Positions 34,558 through 44,783 of a stretch of 64,000 bases of DNA are shown piece by piece. Location: NCBI RefSeq assembly GCF_004519295.1, contig NZ_SOZH01000004.1, positions 124,001 through 188,000 on the forward strand. Reading direction: 5' to 3'. The notes under the pieces were generated by a model that saw only the letters and a program-made list of their open reading frames with translations, searched no databases and was not told the origin of the DNA. The position numbers and the translations under genes are program-made. The DNA comes from Cellulosimicrobium funkei (GTDB taxonomy: Bacteria > Actinomycetota > Actinomycetes > Actinomycetales > Cellulomonadaceae). Each line of letters begins with the position of its first letter. The first letter of the stretch is position 1.

Positions 34558-35967
34558 TCAGCCCGCGCGGAGCGCCGCCACGATGTCCTCGACCCGCAGC
34601 TTGGCGTCCCCGAAGAGCATCCCGGTGTTCTCGCGGAAGAACAGCGGGTTCTGCACCCCGGCGTAGCCCGCCGCCATGGACCGCTTGAAGACGACGACCT
34701 GCTCCGCCTCCCACACGTGCAGCACGGGCATGCCCGCGATGGGCGAGCCCGGGTCGTCGAGCGCGGCCGGGTTCACGGTGTCGTTCGCCCCGATGACGAG
34801 CACGACGTCCGTCCCCGCCAGGTCGTCGTTGATCTCGTCCATCTCGAGCACGATGTCGTACGGGACGCGCGCCTCCGCGAGCAGCACGTTCATGTGCCCG
34901 GGGAGCCGGCCCGCGACGGGGTGGACGCCGAAGCGGACCTGGGCGCCGCCGTCGCGCAGGAGCTGCACGAGGTCGGCGACGGGGTACTGCGCCTTGGCGA
35001 CAGCCATGCCGTAGCCCGGGGTGATGACGACGCTCCGCGCGTCGCGCAGGAGGGCCGCGACGTCGTCGGCGCTCACCTCGCGGTGCTCGCCCTGCGGTCC
35101 CTCGCCACCCGCGGGGGCCGCACCCTCCTCGGCCCCGAAGCCGCCGAGGATGACGGACACGAACGACCGGTTCATGGCCCGGCACATGATGTAGCTGAGG
35201 ATCGCACCGGAGGACCCGACGAGCGCGCCCGTGACGATGAGCAGGTCGTTCCCGAGCATGAAGCCCGCCGCGGCGGCGGCCCAGCCGGAGTACGAGTTGA
35301 GCATCGAGACGACGACGGGCATGTCGCCGCCCCCGATCGACGCGACGAGGTGCCAGCCCAGCGCGAGCGACACGACGGTGAGCAGGAGCAGCGGCCACAC
35401 GGACGGCGCGACGACGAACCACGCTACGAGCCCGAGGCTCGCCACGAGCGCCCCGAGGTTGAGCAGGTTCCGGCCGGGGAGCTGGAGCGGCGCCGACCGC
35501 GTGCGACCGGACAGCTTGAGGAACGCGACGACGGAGCCGGTGAACGTCACGGCGCCCACGAGCACGCCGAGCGAGACCTCGACGAGGTGCGCGACGTCGT
35601 CGTGCCCCGCAGCCTGTGCGGTGAGGTACGAGTTGAAGCCGACGAGCACGGCCGCGGCCCCGACGAAGCTGTGCAGGATCGCGATGAGTTCCGGCATCTG
35701 CGTCATCTCGACGCGGCGGGCCCGCCACGTCCCGACGGCGGCGCCCACGAGGAGCACGACCACGACGAGCAGCGCGGTGACGAGGACCGGGCGGGCGCTC
35801 GTGCCGAGCGCGAGGACGATCGTCGCGGCGAGCGCGAGGACCATGCCGACCATGCCGAGGACGTTGCCGCGGCGCGCGGACTCCTGCTTCGACAGGCCCG
35901 CGAGGCTCAGCACGAACAGGACGGCCGCGAGGACGTAGACGGCCTGGGCGACGGACGTGGCGGTCAT
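34558..35967 (-). CDS. pntB: NAD(P) transhydrogenase beta subunit
   Basis: A 469-residue subunit with about nine hydrophobic helices followed by the NADP-binding domain [83 protein letters not shown], and [20 protein letters not shown]. These are near-invariant in PntB. It couples hydride transfer from NADH to NADP with proton movement and supplies NADPH. The ATG overlaps the pntA stop by ATGA. Confidence 0.97.
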   Translation of the reverse strand: MTATSVAQAVYVLAAVLFVLSLAGLSKQESARRGNVLGMVGMVLALAATIVLALGTSARPVLVTALLVVVVLLVGAAVGTWRARRVEMTQMPELIAILHSFVGAAAVLVGFNSYLTAQAAGHDDVAHLVEVSLGVLVGAVTFTGSVVAFLKLSGRTRSAPLQLPGRNLLNLGALVASLGLVAWFVVAPSVWPLLLLTVVSLALGWHLVASIGGGDMPVVVSMLNSYSGWAAAAAGFMLGNDLLIVTGALVGSSGAILSYIMCRAMNRSFVSVILGGFGAEEGAAPAGGEGPQGEHREVSADDVAALLRDARSVVITPGYGMAVAKAQYPVADLVQLLRDGGAQVRFGVHPVAGRLPGHMNVLLAEARVPYDIVLEMDEINDDLAGTDVVLVIGANDTVNPAALDDPGSPIAGMPVLHVWEAEQVVVFKRSMAAGYAGVQNPLFFRENTGMLFGDAKLRVEDIVAALRAG

Positions 35968-37562
35968 CGGGCCACCCCCTGCGCGCGGGCGGGGACGTCC
36001 TTGCGGAACATGCCGATCATGCGGTTCGCGACGAGGAAGCCACCGAACACGTTGATGCTCGCGAGCGTCGCCGCGACGAGCGCGAGCGTCGTGACGACCC
36101 AGTCGTCGGAGCCGAGCTGCAGGAGCGCGCCGACGAGGATGATGCCGGAGATCGCGTTCGTCTGGGCCATGAGCGGCGTGTGCAGGGAGTGCGTGACGTT
36201 CGAGATGACGTAGTACCCGACGATCACCGCGAGCGTGAACACCGTGACGTGCCCGACGAGCGACGGCGGCGCGAACGACAGTGCGAGCGTGATGAGCACC
36301 GCGGCCAGCGCGGCCCCGACGGTCCGACGGCGGCGGCGCAGGCTCGCGGCGGCGGCGGCCTCCGTGGCGGCCCGCTCGCGGTCCGCAGCCTCCTGGGCGG
36401 GGTCCGGCGGTGGTGGCGCGGCGGGGGACGGCGCCGCGCTCACCGCGACGGGCGGCGGCGGCCAGAGCACCTCGCCGGCGCGCGCGACGGTCATGCCGCG
36501 CTGGACCGGGTCGTCGAGGTCGAGGGCGGGCACGCCGTCCTTGCCGGGCGTGAGCAGCTCGAGCAGGTGCACGACGTTCGTCCCCAGGAGCTGCGACGTG
36601 TGCTGCGGGAGCCGGCCCGCGAGGTCGGTCCAGCCGACGACCACGACGCCGTTCTCGGTGACGACGCGCTCGCCCGGCACGGTGAGCGCGCAGTTGCCGC
36701 CGCCCGAGGCCGCGAGGTCGACGACGACGCTCCCGGGCCGCATCCCGGCGACCGCCTCGGCCGTGAGGGTGCGCGGCGCCCGGCCGCGCACGAGCGCCGT
36801 CGTGACGACGACGTCCGCGTCGGCCGCCTCGCGCGCGTAGACGGCGAGGGCCGCCGCCTCCTGCTCGGGCGTGAGCGGCTTCGCGTAGCCGTCGGCCGAC
36901 ATGCCCTGCTGCGCCGCGGGCTCGCGCACGGCGGTGCCGCCCATGGACTCGATCTGCTCGGCCGCCTCCGACCGGACGTCGAACGCGCGGACCTGCGCGC
37001 CGAGGCTCGCTGCCGCGCCGACCGCGGCGAGGCCCGCGACCCCGCCGCCGATGACGAAGACCTTCGCGGGCGGCGTCTTGCCTGCGGCGGTGACCTGCCC
37101 CGCGAACATGCCGCCGTACTCGGCCGCGGCCTCGACGACGGCGCGGTAGCCCGCGACGTTCGACAGCGTGCTCAGGACGTCGAGGGCCTGGGCACGCGAG
37201 ATGCGGGGCACGGCGTCGAGCGCGAGCGCGGTCACGCCGTGGTCGGCGAGGCGCCGCACGAGGTCGGGGTCGTTCGCGGGACCGAGCATCGCGACGAGGG
37301 TCGCGCCCGGGTGCAGGAGCGCCACCTGCGCGTCGGTGGGCGCGTTCACGGCGGTGACGACGTCGGCCCCCCACGCCGTCGCGGCGTCGACCACCGCGGC
37401 GCCCGCAGCCTCGTACGCGGCGTCGGAGAACGTGGCACCCGCGCCCGCGTCGTGCTCGACGACCACCTCGTAGCCGAGCGCCCGCAGGCGCTCGACCGTG
37501 CGCGGGGTGGCGGCGACCAGCCGCTCCCCGTCCCTCACCTCGCGGGGGACACCGATCCTCAC
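35964..37562 (-). CDS. pntA: NAD(P) transhydrogenase alpha subunit (single-chain form)
   Basis: A 532-residue subunit with domain I ([25 protein letters not shown], then the NAD Rossmann motif [29 protein letters not shown], and [16 protein letters not shown]-type sequence) and, after a Pro-rich linker, three or four membrane helices ([45 protein letters not shown]). In many actinobacteria alpha is split into two genes, so the joined form is notable. GTG 37562 with GAGGAG 8 bases before it is preferred over longer versions. Confidence 0.95.
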   Translation of the reverse strand: MRIGVPREVRDGERLVAATPRTVERLRALGYEVVVEHDAGAGATFSDAAYEAAGAAVVDAATAWGADVVTAVNAPTDAQVALLHPGATLVAMLGPANDPDLVRRLADHGVTALALDAVPRISRAQALDVLSTLSNVAGYRAVVEAAAEYGGMFAGQVTAAGKTPPAKVFVIGGGVAGLAAVGAAASLGAQVRAFDVRSEAAEQIESMGGTAVREPAAQQGMSADGYAKPLTPEQEAAALAVYAREAADADVVVTTALVRGRAPRTLTAEAVAGMRPGSVVVDLAASGGGNCALTVPGERVVTENGVVVVGWTDLAGRLPQHTSQLLGTNVVHLLELLTPGKDGVPALDLDDPVQRGMTVARAGEVLWPPPPVAVSAAPSPAAPPPPDPAQEAADRERAATEAAAAASLRRRRRTVGAALAAVLITLALSFAPPSLVGHVTVFTLAVIVGYYVISNVTHSLHTPLMAQTNAISGIILVGALLQLGSDDWVVTTLALVAATLASINVFGGFLVANRMIGMFRKDVPARAQGVAR

Positions 37563-37733
37563 GTGCGGGCTCCTCACCTCGTCGGGCGTCGTCGGCACGC
37601 GCGCGACCGGTGGGGACGGCGGGTGCGCGGCGAGCCTATCGGGGGCCGCCCGCGCCGTCCCGGGTCGAACGTCCCCGGGCCTGCGGCGTCCGCCCACGCG
37701 GTGCGCGGACCGCGACGGGGCCGGTCGTGCGGG

Positions 37734-40532
37734 CTAGAGGTCGCCCTTCTTCTGCAGGAAGCGCATGGCGAACCAGCCGATGGGGATGCGCGCCCAGTAC
37801 GTCGCGACGCGGAACAGCATCGCGACCGACGTCGCGATGGCGGGCGGCACCTGGGCTGCGGTGAGGCCGGCGATGAGGGCGAGCTCGATCGCGCCGAGGC
37901 CGCCCGGCGTCGGGACGGCCGCGCCGGCCGCGTTGCCCACCAGGTAGATGACCGCGACGTCGACGAGGTCGAGCTCCTGCCCGAACGCCGCGAGCGCGGC
38001 GTCGAAGGCGAGCACGTAGCCGAGCGTCATGACGATGTTGCCCGCGAACCCGAGCGCGAGGCGGCCGGGCTGGCCCAGCATCTCCGAGAGCCGCGGCCAG
38101 ACCTGCTGGACCGTCGGCCGGATCTTGGCGAGCGCCCAGGTCCGCACCGCCGGCACGAGCAGCGTCGCGAGCACGGCGAGCGCGACGCCGCCGATGGCGA
38201 GCAGCACCGTCGTCGAGGGGAGCTGGACGAGGCCGCCCTCGCCGGTGAAGACGGACAGGACCACGAGGATGAGGATCGTCACGACGAACTGCGACACCTG
38301 GACGAGCGCGACGGTGGCGACCGCCATGGGCGTCGAGATGCCGCGCTTCGTGAGCAGCCGCAGGTTGAGCGCCGCCGGGCCGATGCCGGCGGGCGCGGCG
38401 AGCGCGATGTACGACCCGGCGGCCTGCGTGAGCGTGACGCGCCACATCGACAGTCGCTTCGGGGAGAACGCGGCGAGGGTGAGGGCCGCGCCGACCCACG
38501 TGAGGATGCCGAGCGCGAAGGACAGGACGGCGAACCAGGGGTTCGCCTCCGTGACGGCTGTGGCGATCTGGTCGAAGTTGAAGGACGTCACCAGCGCCGT
38601 GACGGCCGCGATGACGAGGACGAGCGTGAGGATGGTGCGGCCGCCGAAGCGGGTGATGCGCTGCGGCTCGACGTCGGCTTCCGGCAGCCGCTCCACGAGC
38701 GCCGCGCGCAGCTCCTTGAGCAGCTCCTTGTCCTGCCGGATCTCCTCGCGCGTGCTCGGCGGCAGGGCGACGGACTGGAGCAGCGGACCGATGGCGGCGA
38801 TGTCGTCGTCGGGCAGCACGCTCACCGCGGACTCGACCGCGCGCTGCGCCCCGACGCGCAGCGCCAGCAGCGCGACCATCTGGGCGAGGTCCATGCGGCG
38901 CGCGAGCTCGGACGACGCGATGTCGCCCTGCTCCCACCCGGTGAGCCACACCTCGGGGGCGCCCGTCGCCGGCTCGTGCGAGACGAGCACGACGTCGGAG
39001 GTCAGGGCGCGGTGGGCGATCCCCGCGGAGTGGGCGAGGCGGAGCTGGCGCCACGCCTCGTTGAGCACCGAGCCGGTGAGGTCCTCGACGGGGAGGTCGC
39101 GCAGCGACACGGCGCCCGTCGCGTGCTCCTGGACCAGCACCATCGAGTCGGCGGACTCGGCGACGCCCAGGAGCCGCGGCGTGCGGACGCCCGCTGCCCG
39201 GGCCGCGTAGGACAGGAGGGCCGTGCGCTCCGCGGCGGCGCGCAGCGAGATCGCGGCGCGGCCCTCGCTGCCGCGCAGGCGCAGCGACCGCCAGAAGCGG
39301 GTGAGGAAGCCGACGACCTGGCGGTCGCCGTCGAGCACGACGACGTCGCGGCGCACGTCGTCCTCCGCGAGCATCGCGTAGACGCGGTTGTCGCCCGCGC
39401 GCGTCAGCGCGATCGCGGCCGGGTCGGACGGGGCGCCCTGGGGCTCGGGGGCGGCGTCCGTGCCCTGCGGTGCGGCGCCCTCGTCGGGGTGCGCGGCCCC
39501 GAGGTGGTGCGCCGCGAGGGCGGCGTCGGCGGTGAGGACGGTCCCGCCGTCGTCGTCCGCGCCGGGCGCGCGCAGCACACCGACGTGCACCTCGGCCGTG
39601 ATGCGGCCCTCGGCGTCGACCTCCGTGATGGGGTCGTCCGCCGCCTCGGCGAGCTCGTCGTCGTCGGTGACGTCGCGCACGCGGACGAGCGCCACGGGAG
39701 AGAACCCCGCGCGCCGGACCCCGGCCACGAGGTCGGGACCGTACGCGCGCTCGCTGCGCACGCCGGAGACATAACGCACGGCCAGCCCGGCGAGCCGTCC
39801 GAGCAGCAGCGTGATGAGGATGCCCGGCAGCGAGACCTGGCCGGTGATGAGCACGACGCCGATGCCGACGAACAGCAGGTTCCACGACCACTTGACGGTG
39901 CGCCGCCGGGTGCGGGTCCCTGCGGCGGTGAGCAGCCCGCCGATCGCCGCGACGTAGCCCGGGACGGTCAGGCGCCACGCGCCCTGGGAGTAGACGGAGA
40001 GGCCGCGCACCAGCTCGTCGGAGCCCCAGGCGCCCAGGGCCAGCACGACGAGCACCCCGAGCAGCAGGCCGAGACCCGCGGCGACGATCGACTCGACGAC
40101 CTGGCGACCGAGCCGGCGCACGCCGAGCTCGGTGAGGACCGCGATCGGGACGAACAGGGTGATGAGGCCCTCGAGCACCGCGACCGGCACGAACAGGATC
40201 CGCGCGAGCAGGTCGGAGAAGTTGCGGACGTCCTCGGCCACGCCGGCCGTCGTGCCGTGCGCGTACACGGACATGAGGAGCACCACGGCGACGCCGATCG
40301 CGCACAGCACGAGGTTGACGAGGTCGATCGGGTGCCGGACCCGCTGCTCGGCGGTGTCGACGACGCGGACCGTGCCCTCGTCGTCGCCGTCGCGCGGGGC
40401 GAGCAGCGCCTCGAGCGCGCCGGTCTGGGGACGGGCGTCACGCCGGCCCGACGCGGTGAGCGACCCGACCTCGACGACCGCGCCCACGTGGGGCGTGTCG
40501 CCCGTCGTCGGCTCGGGCGCGGGGGAGGACAT
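37734..40532 (-). CDS. Flippase-like (LPG synthase TM/UPF0104) protein fused to kinase-like domain
   Basis: This 932-residue membrane protein has an N-terminal group of helices (about 65-245), a cytoplasmic region (about 245-620) that resembles a protein kinase with degraded motifs (ARTPRLLGVAESADSMVLVQEH, then HRALTSDVVLVSHEPATGAPEVWLTGWEQGDI), and a C-terminal UPF0104/flippase-like membrane domain (TALVTSFNFDQIATAVTEANPWFAVLSFALGILTWVGAALTLAAFS, AAPAGIGPAALNLRLLTKRGI, PGGLGAIELALIAGL). The kinase HRD is HRA, so phosphotransfer is doubtful. The family may move lipids across the membrane. ATG 40532 lies 7 bases from TAGACT (40540-40545), probably leaderless. Confidence 0.8.
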   Translation of the reverse strand: MSSPAPEPTTGDTPHVGAVVEVGSLTASGRRDARPQTGALEALLAPRDGDDEGTVRVVDTAEQRVRHPIDLVNLVLCAIGVAVVLLMSVYAHGTTAGVAEDVRNFSDLLARILFVPVAVLEGLITLFVPIAVLTELGVRRLGRQVVESIVAAGLGLLLGVLVVLALGAWGSDELVRGLSVYSQGAWRLTVPGYVAAIGGLLTAAGTRTRRRTVKWSWNLLFVGIGVVLITGQVSLPGILITLLLGRLAGLAVRYVSGVRSERAYGPDLVAGVRRAGFSPVALVRVRDVTDDDELAEAADDPITEVDAEGRITAEVHVGVLRAPGADDDGGTVLTADAALAAHHLGAAHPDEGAAPQGTDAAPEPQGAPSDPAAIALTRAGDNRVYAMLAEDDVRRDVVVLDGDRQVVGFLTRFWRSLRLRGSEGRAAISLRAAAERTALLSYAARAAGVRTPRLLGVAESADSMVLVQEHATGAVSLRDLPVEDLTGSVLNEAWRQLRLAHSAGIAHRALTSDVVLVSHEPATGAPEVWLTGWEQGDIASSELARRMDLAQMVALLALRVGAQRAVESAVSVLPDDDIAAIGPLLQSVALPPSTREEIRQDKELLKELRAALVERLPEADVEPQRITRFGGRTILTLVLVIAAVTALVTSFNFDQIATAVTEANPWFAVLSFALGILTWVGAALTLAAFSPKRLSMWRVTLTQAAGSYIALAAPAGIGPAALNLRLLTKRGISTPMAVATVALVQVSQFVVTILILVVLSVFTGEGGLVQLPSTTVLLAIGGVALAVLATLLVPAVRTWALAKIRPTVQQVWPRLSEMLGQPGRLALGFAGNIVMTLGYVLAFDAALAAFGQELDLVDVAVIYLVGNAAGAAVPTPGGLGAIELALIAGLTAAQVPPAIATSVAMLFRVATYWARIPIGWFAMRFLQKKGDL

Positions 40533-40702
40533 GCCTGCGAGTCTAGGTCCGGGGGTCCCGGCAGGCGCGGTATTTGGCCGATTCCTCCGGGTGATTCGCC
40601 CGGTTCGACCGGTTGTCCGACGCACGTGGGGGGTTGTTCGACGGGCGGGTGTGAGGAAGGCCTCCCTAGCATGGGGGTGCGAGCACCCCTGGGGAGGTCG
40701 GC

Positions 40703-41605
40703 ATGGCACGTGGCACGACGACGCAGCGCGACGAGGCCGGAGGCGCCGCACCCGTGACGCCGGACGAGAGCGGGCAGGAGCGCAACCCCTTCCGGCGGGT
40801 GTGGTGGCTCCCCGTCGTCCGGGGCACGCTCCTCGTCGTCCTGGGCCTGCTCCTCATGATCGAGCCGCTCGAGCAGCTGGGGACCCTGCGGGTCGTGCTG
40901 GGGGCGTTCCTCGTGGCCGACGGCGTGCTGGTCGCCGTCCAGGGGTTCGTGCACCGCAAGCAGGTCGGGTCGGCGTGGTGGCTCGCGCAGGCCGGGGTCA
41001 ACGTCGTGTTCGGCGTCGTGGTGGCGCTGTGGCCGGACCTCGGCGCGACGGCGCTGTACTACGTCCTCGCCGTCTGGGTGCTCGTCCTCGGCATCACGAC
41101 GATCGCGGGGGCGGCGGCGCTCGTGCGCAACCGCGACCTCGGCTGGGCGTGGATGCTCGCCGTGGGGATCGTGTCGGTGCTCTTCGGGATCCTCCTCGTC
41201 ACGCGCCCGCTCGACGCGTTCGACGTGCTGCGCCTCGTCACCGTGGTGTTCGCCCTGTACGCGTTCGTGTCGGGGGCGATCCACGTGGTGTCCGGCTTCG
41301 CGGTCCGGGCGGTCGCACGCGAGCTCGCCGACCTGCGCGCGCAGGCGGTCGCGGCCGGTGTCGTCGTGACGGGCGGGTCGGTGCTGGGCGCCGCCGCGGT
41401 GCACCCGGGCGTGGCTCCGCCGTCGGCCGTGAGCGGGGCGCCCGCCGGGACCCCGGCGGCTCCTGCGCCCGACGCGTCCCCGACGAGCGACCTCGCCCCG
41501 GCCGAGCCCGCCCCGGTGGAGCCCGCCCCGGGCGAGCCTGGCCCGGGCGACCCGGCGGCGGGTGGTCCCGGGGTGGCCGGACCGGAGGACCGCGCGGGCT
41601 CCTGA
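40703..41605 (+). CDS. HdeD/DUF308 family membrane protein
   Basis: Of 300 residues, about 35-225 hold six transmembrane helices with the HdeD pattern: WLPVVRGTLLVVLGLLLMIEPLEQLGTLRVVLGAFLVADGVLVAVQGF, VNVVFGVVVALWPDLGATALYYVLAVWVLVLGI, and AVGIVSVLFGILLVTRP. E. coli HdeD is linked to acid resistance at high density; roles elsewhere are unknown. The last 80 residues are Pro/Ala/Glu-rich and disordered. GGGGAGG precedes ATG by 7 bases; a TAGCAT -10 is at 40667-40672. A second HdeD-like gene is at 59054. Confidence 0.85.
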   Translation: MARGTTTQRDEAGGAAPVTPDESGQERNPFRRVWWLPVVRGTLLVVLGLLLMIEPLEQLGTLRVVLGAFLVADGVLVAVQGFVHRKQVGSAWWLAQAGVNVVFGVVVALWPDLGATALYYVLAVWVLVLGITTIAGAAALVRNRDLGWAWMLAVGIVSVLFGILLVTRPLDAFDVLRLVTVVFALYAFVSGAIHVVSGFAVRAVARELADLRAQAVAAGVVVTGGSVLGAAAVHPGVAPPSAVSGAPAGTPAAPAPDASPTSDLAPAEPAPVEPAPGEPGPGDPAAGGPGVAGPEDRAGS

Positions 41606-41899
41606 GGGCCGTTCGGTTGTCGTCCGCCAGGGCCGGGCGCCCCGAAAGGGGCGGGACTTTACACCCACGACGCGACCGCTGTGAGTGTGTCTCACGTCAC
41701 GACCGTTGCCCGGGGCGCAGGGTTACGACCGGGTAACAACGCTGGCGTTCTGTCCGGTTTTCTGTCGATCCTGACACCTGTGCGACACGGCACTGTGCTA
41801 GAAATCACGGCACTCCGCCGACAGGTCGGGGTCCTGGTGCGTGCAAGGTCGCGCCACCGGTGTCTCGCACCCCGAGAAACCCGAGAAAGAGGTAGACAC

Positions 41900-43546
41900 A
41901 TGACAGCGGTGTCCAGGAAGCGGCTCCTCGCCGCGGCCGCCGGTATCACGGCGGTGACGCTGACCCTGACCGCGTGCGGCGGGGGCTCGAGCGACGGCGA
42001 GGGCGACGGGGACGGCGGCGGCTCGGCGAGCGGCTCGCTCGTCATCGGCACCACCGACAAGATCACGGTGCTCGACCCGGCCGGCTCGTACGACAACGGC
42101 TCGTTCGCCGTGATGAACCAGGTCTTCCCGTTCCTCATGAACACCCCGTACGGCAGCCCCGACGTCGAGCCCGACATCGCGGAGTCGGCCGAGTTCACCT
42201 CGCCGACCGAGTACACGGTCAAGCTCAAGCCGGGCCTCAAGTGGGCCAACGGCAACGACCTCACGTCGTCCGACGTGAAGTTCTCGTTCGACCGCCAGGT
42301 CGCGATCAACGACGAGAACGGGCCGGCGTCGCTGCTCTACAACCTCGACAGCGTCGAGGCGCCCGACGACACGACCGTCGTCTTCCACCTCAAGAGCGAG
42401 AACGACCAGCTCTTCCCGCAGATCCTGTCCAGCCCGGCGGGCCCGATCGTCGACGAGGACGTCTTCGCGGCCGACGCGCTCACCTCGGACCAGGACATCG
42501 TCGACGGCAAGGCGTTCGCCGGCCAGTACACGATCACGGGCTACAAGTTCAACGAGCTCGTCTCCTACGAGGCGTACGACGGCTACGAGGGCCTCCTCGG
42601 CCCGGCGAAGACCGACAAGGTCGCGGTGAAGTACTTCGCCGAGGCGTCGAACATGAAGCTCGAGATCCAGCAGGGCAAGATCGACGTCGCGTGGCGCAGC
42701 CTGTCCGCGACGGACATCGAGGACCTGCGCGGCAACGACGACGTCAAGGTCGTGGACGGCCCCGGCGGCGAGATCCGCTACATCACGTTCAACTTCGACA
42801 CCCAGCCATTCGGCGCGAAGACGCCGGAGGCCGACCCGGCGAAGGCGCTCGCCGTGCGCCAGGCCGCCGCGTCGCTCATCGACCGCGACGAGCTCTCGGA
42901 CCAGGTCTACAAGGGCACCTACACCCCGCTGTACTCCTACGTGCCCGCGGGCCTGACCGGCGCCGCCGAGCCGCTCAAGGAGATGTACGGCGACGGCGCG
43001 GGCAAGCCCGACGCCGCGAAGGCGCAGCAGCTCCTGGCCGACGCGGGCGTCGAGACGCCCGTGACGCTCAACCTGCAGTACTCGAACGACCACTACGGCC
43101 CGTCGTCGGCCGACGAGTACGCGCTCATCAAGGACCAGCTCGAGAAGGACGGCCTCTTCACGGTCAACCTGCAGACCACCGAGTGGGTCACGTACGCCAA
43201 GGAGCGCACGTCCGACGTCTACCCGGCGTACCAGCTCGGCTGGTTCCCGGACTACTCCGACGCGGACAACTACCTCACGCCGTTCTTCCTCACGGAGAAC
43301 TTCCTGGTGAACCACTACGCCAACCAGGAGGTCAACGACCTCATCCTCCAGCAGGCGGCGACGCCCGACGCCGACGAGCGCACCGCGCTCATCGAGGAGA
43401 TCCAGAGCAAGGTCGCGGCGGACCTGTCCACGCTCCCGTACCTCCAGGGCGCGCAGGTCGCGGTCGTCGGGACGGACGTGGAGGGGGCCGAGGACACGCT
43501 GGACCCGTCCTTCAAGTTCCGCTACGCGGCGCTGTCCAAGGGCTGA
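41900..43546 (+). CDS. ABC transporter substrate-binding lipoprotein, peptide family
   Basis: The 548-residue protein has a signal peptide with the lipobox LTAC (Cys at residue 26) and a SBP_bac_5 body: KLKPGLKWANGNDLTSSDVKFSFDR, IRYITFNFDTQPFGAKTPEADPAKALAVRQAAASLIDRDELSDQVYKGT, and YQLGWFPDYSDADNYLTPFF. The family binds di- and oligopeptides, nickel or sugars, and ligand cannot be read from sequence. AAGAGGTAGACAC holds the ribosome site. A 294-base leader region precedes it with an extended -10 candidate TGCTAGAAA near 41797-41806. A 16-bp hairpin follows before the permease genes. Confidence 0.93.
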   Translation: MTAVSRKRLLAAAAGITAVTLTLTACGGGSSDGEGDGDGGGSASGSLVIGTTDKITVLDPAGSYDNGSFAVMNQVFPFLMNTPYGSPDVEPDIAESAEFTSPTEYTVKLKPGLKWANGNDLTSSDVKFSFDRQVAINDENGPASLLYNLDSVEAPDDTTVVFHLKSENDQLFPQILSSPAGPIVDEDVFAADALTSDQDIVDGKAFAGQYTITGYKFNELVSYEAYDGYEGLLGPAKTDKVAVKYFAEASNMKLEIQQGKIDVAWRSLSATDIEDLRGNDDVKVVDGPGGEIRYITFNFDTQPFGAKTPEADPAKALAVRQAAASLIDRDELSDQVYKGTYTPLYSYVPAGLTGAAEPLKEMYGDGAGKPDAAKAQQLLADAGVETPVTLNLQYSNDHYGPSSADEYALIKDQLEKDGLFTVNLQTTEWVTYAKERTSDVYPAYQLGWFPDYSDADNYLTPFFLTENFLVNHYANQEVNDLILQQAATPDADERTALIEEIQSKVAADLSTLPYLQGAQVAVVGTDVEGAEDTLDPSFKFRYAALSKG

Positions 43547-43565
43547 CCGGCAGCTGCCCCAGCCG

Positions 43566-43602
43566 CCCGGCCCTCCCCGCGCGACCCGCGGGGAGGGCCG
43601 GG
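43566..43602 (+). terminator. Strong hairpin between substrate-binding gene and permease genes
   Basis: A 16-bp perfect stem CCCGGCCCTCCCCGCG / CGCGGGGAGGGCCGGG with loop CGACC starts 20 bases after the stop. In such operons this position gives partial termination or mRNA protection, so the binding protein is made in excess. Confidence 0.8.
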
Positions 43603-43660
43603 CACCGCTCGTCCGGACCGGCGACCACGCCGACGCCCGGGCACCTGAGGAAGAGACGAC

Positions 43661-44782
43661 ATGACGACCACCACCACCGACGTGCCCGTCGGCGAGGACG
43701 CGCCCCGCGACCCCGGCGGCACGGGGCGGGTGCGCACCCCACGCACGACCCGCCGTCGCGGCGGCGGGCTCGGGAGCTACATCCTGGTCCGCGCGCTGCT
43801 CATCATCCCGACGGTCTTCATCCTCGTGACCACGGTCTTCGTGGTCATGCGGGCCACGGGCGACCCGATCACCGCCGCGCTCGGCGGACGGCTCACGCCG
43901 GACCAGCTCGCCGAGCGCATCCACGAGGCCGGGTACGACCGCCCGGTGGTCGTGCAGTACCTCGAGTACCTCGGCGGCATCGTGCGCGGCGACTTCGGCA
44001 CGACGATCAGCGACAACCGTCCCGTCACCGAGGTGCTCGCGACGTACGGCACCGCGACGCTCGAGCTCGCGGTCTACGCCCTGCTCGTCGCGTTCGTCGT
44101 CGGCATCCCGCTGGGCATGCTCGCGGGCTACCTGCGCGACCGCGTGCCCGACGCGATCCTGCGCGTCTCCGCGATCCTCGCCTACGCGACGCCCGTGTTC
44201 TTCGCCGGCCTCATGCTCAAGCTCGTCTTCTCGGTGTGGCTCGGCTGGCTGCCCGTGTCCGGGCGCGCGTCCACCGACGCGGAGATCGAGCTGCAGTTCC
44301 TCGACGACCCGACCGGCTTCTACCTGATCGACGCGATCCGGACGGGGGACCCGGCGATCGTCGGCGACGTCCTCCAGCACGCCGTCCTCCCGGCGCTCGC
44401 GCTCGGGCTGCTCACGGCGGGCGTGTTCCTGCGGCTCGTGCGCACCAACGTCATCGGGACGCTCTCGACCGACTACGTGGTCGCGGCGCGGTCGCGCGGC
44501 GTGCGCGAGTCCCGGCTCGTGCGCGCGCACGCGTGGCGCCCCGCGCTCATCCCCATCATCACCGTCATCGGGCTCCAGGTCGCGATGCTCCTCGCGGGCG
44601 CCGTGCTCACCGAGACGACGTTCGAGTGGAAGGGGCTCGGCTTCCAGCTCGCCGAGTACCTCCAGGCGCGCGACTTCGTCGCCGTGCAGGGGATCGTCGT
44701 GCTCATGGCCGTGATCGTCGCGGTCACGAACTTCCTCGTCGACATCATCGCGGCGCTCATCGACCCGAGGGTGAGGTACTGA
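43661..44782 (+). CDS. Peptide ABC transporter permease (DppB-like)
   Basis: A 373-residue permease with a cytosolic N-terminal segment, then a first helix and DppB signatures ILVTTVFVVMRATGDPITAALGGRLTPDQLAERIHEAGYDRPVVVQYLEYLGGIVRGDFGTTISD and the EAA loop GTLSTDYVVAARSRGVRESRLVRAHAWRPALIPIITVIG. Six helices are visible. The segment KLVFSVWLGWLPVSG is typical. It forms the translocation channel together with the next gene product. Coupled by one base gap to 44784. Confidence 0.92.
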   Translation: MTTTTTDVPVGEDAPRDPGGTGRVRTPRTTRRRGGGLGSYILVRALLIIPTVFILVTTVFVVMRATGDPITAALGGRLTPDQLAERIHEAGYDRPVVVQYLEYLGGIVRGDFGTTISDNRPVTEVLATYGTATLELAVYALLVAFVVGIPLGMLAGYLRDRVPDAILRVSAILAYATPVFFAGLMLKLVFSVWLGWLPVSGRASTDAEIELQFLDDPTGFYLIDAIRTGDPAIVGDVLQHAVLPALALGLLTAGVFLRLVRTNVIGTLSTDYVVAARSRGVRESRLVRAHAWRPALIPIITVIGLQVAMLLAGAVLTETTFEWKGLGFQLAEYLQARDFVAVQGIVVLMAVIVAVTNFLVDIIAALIDPRVRY

Positions 44783-44783
44783 C

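Noticed and set aside
36180-40757. 1500-residue plus-strand open frame opposite pntA and the flippase gene
   Set aside because: It overlaps two well-supported minus-strand genes and is Arg/Glu/Asp-rich shadow sequence.
41606-41899. Riboswitch before the substrate-binding gene
   Set aside because: No known conserved core was recognised; only promoter-like elements are visible.
43512-43746. Small minus-strand ORFs between the substrate-binding gene and permease
   Set aside because: They cover the hairpin and have only shadow-type composition.
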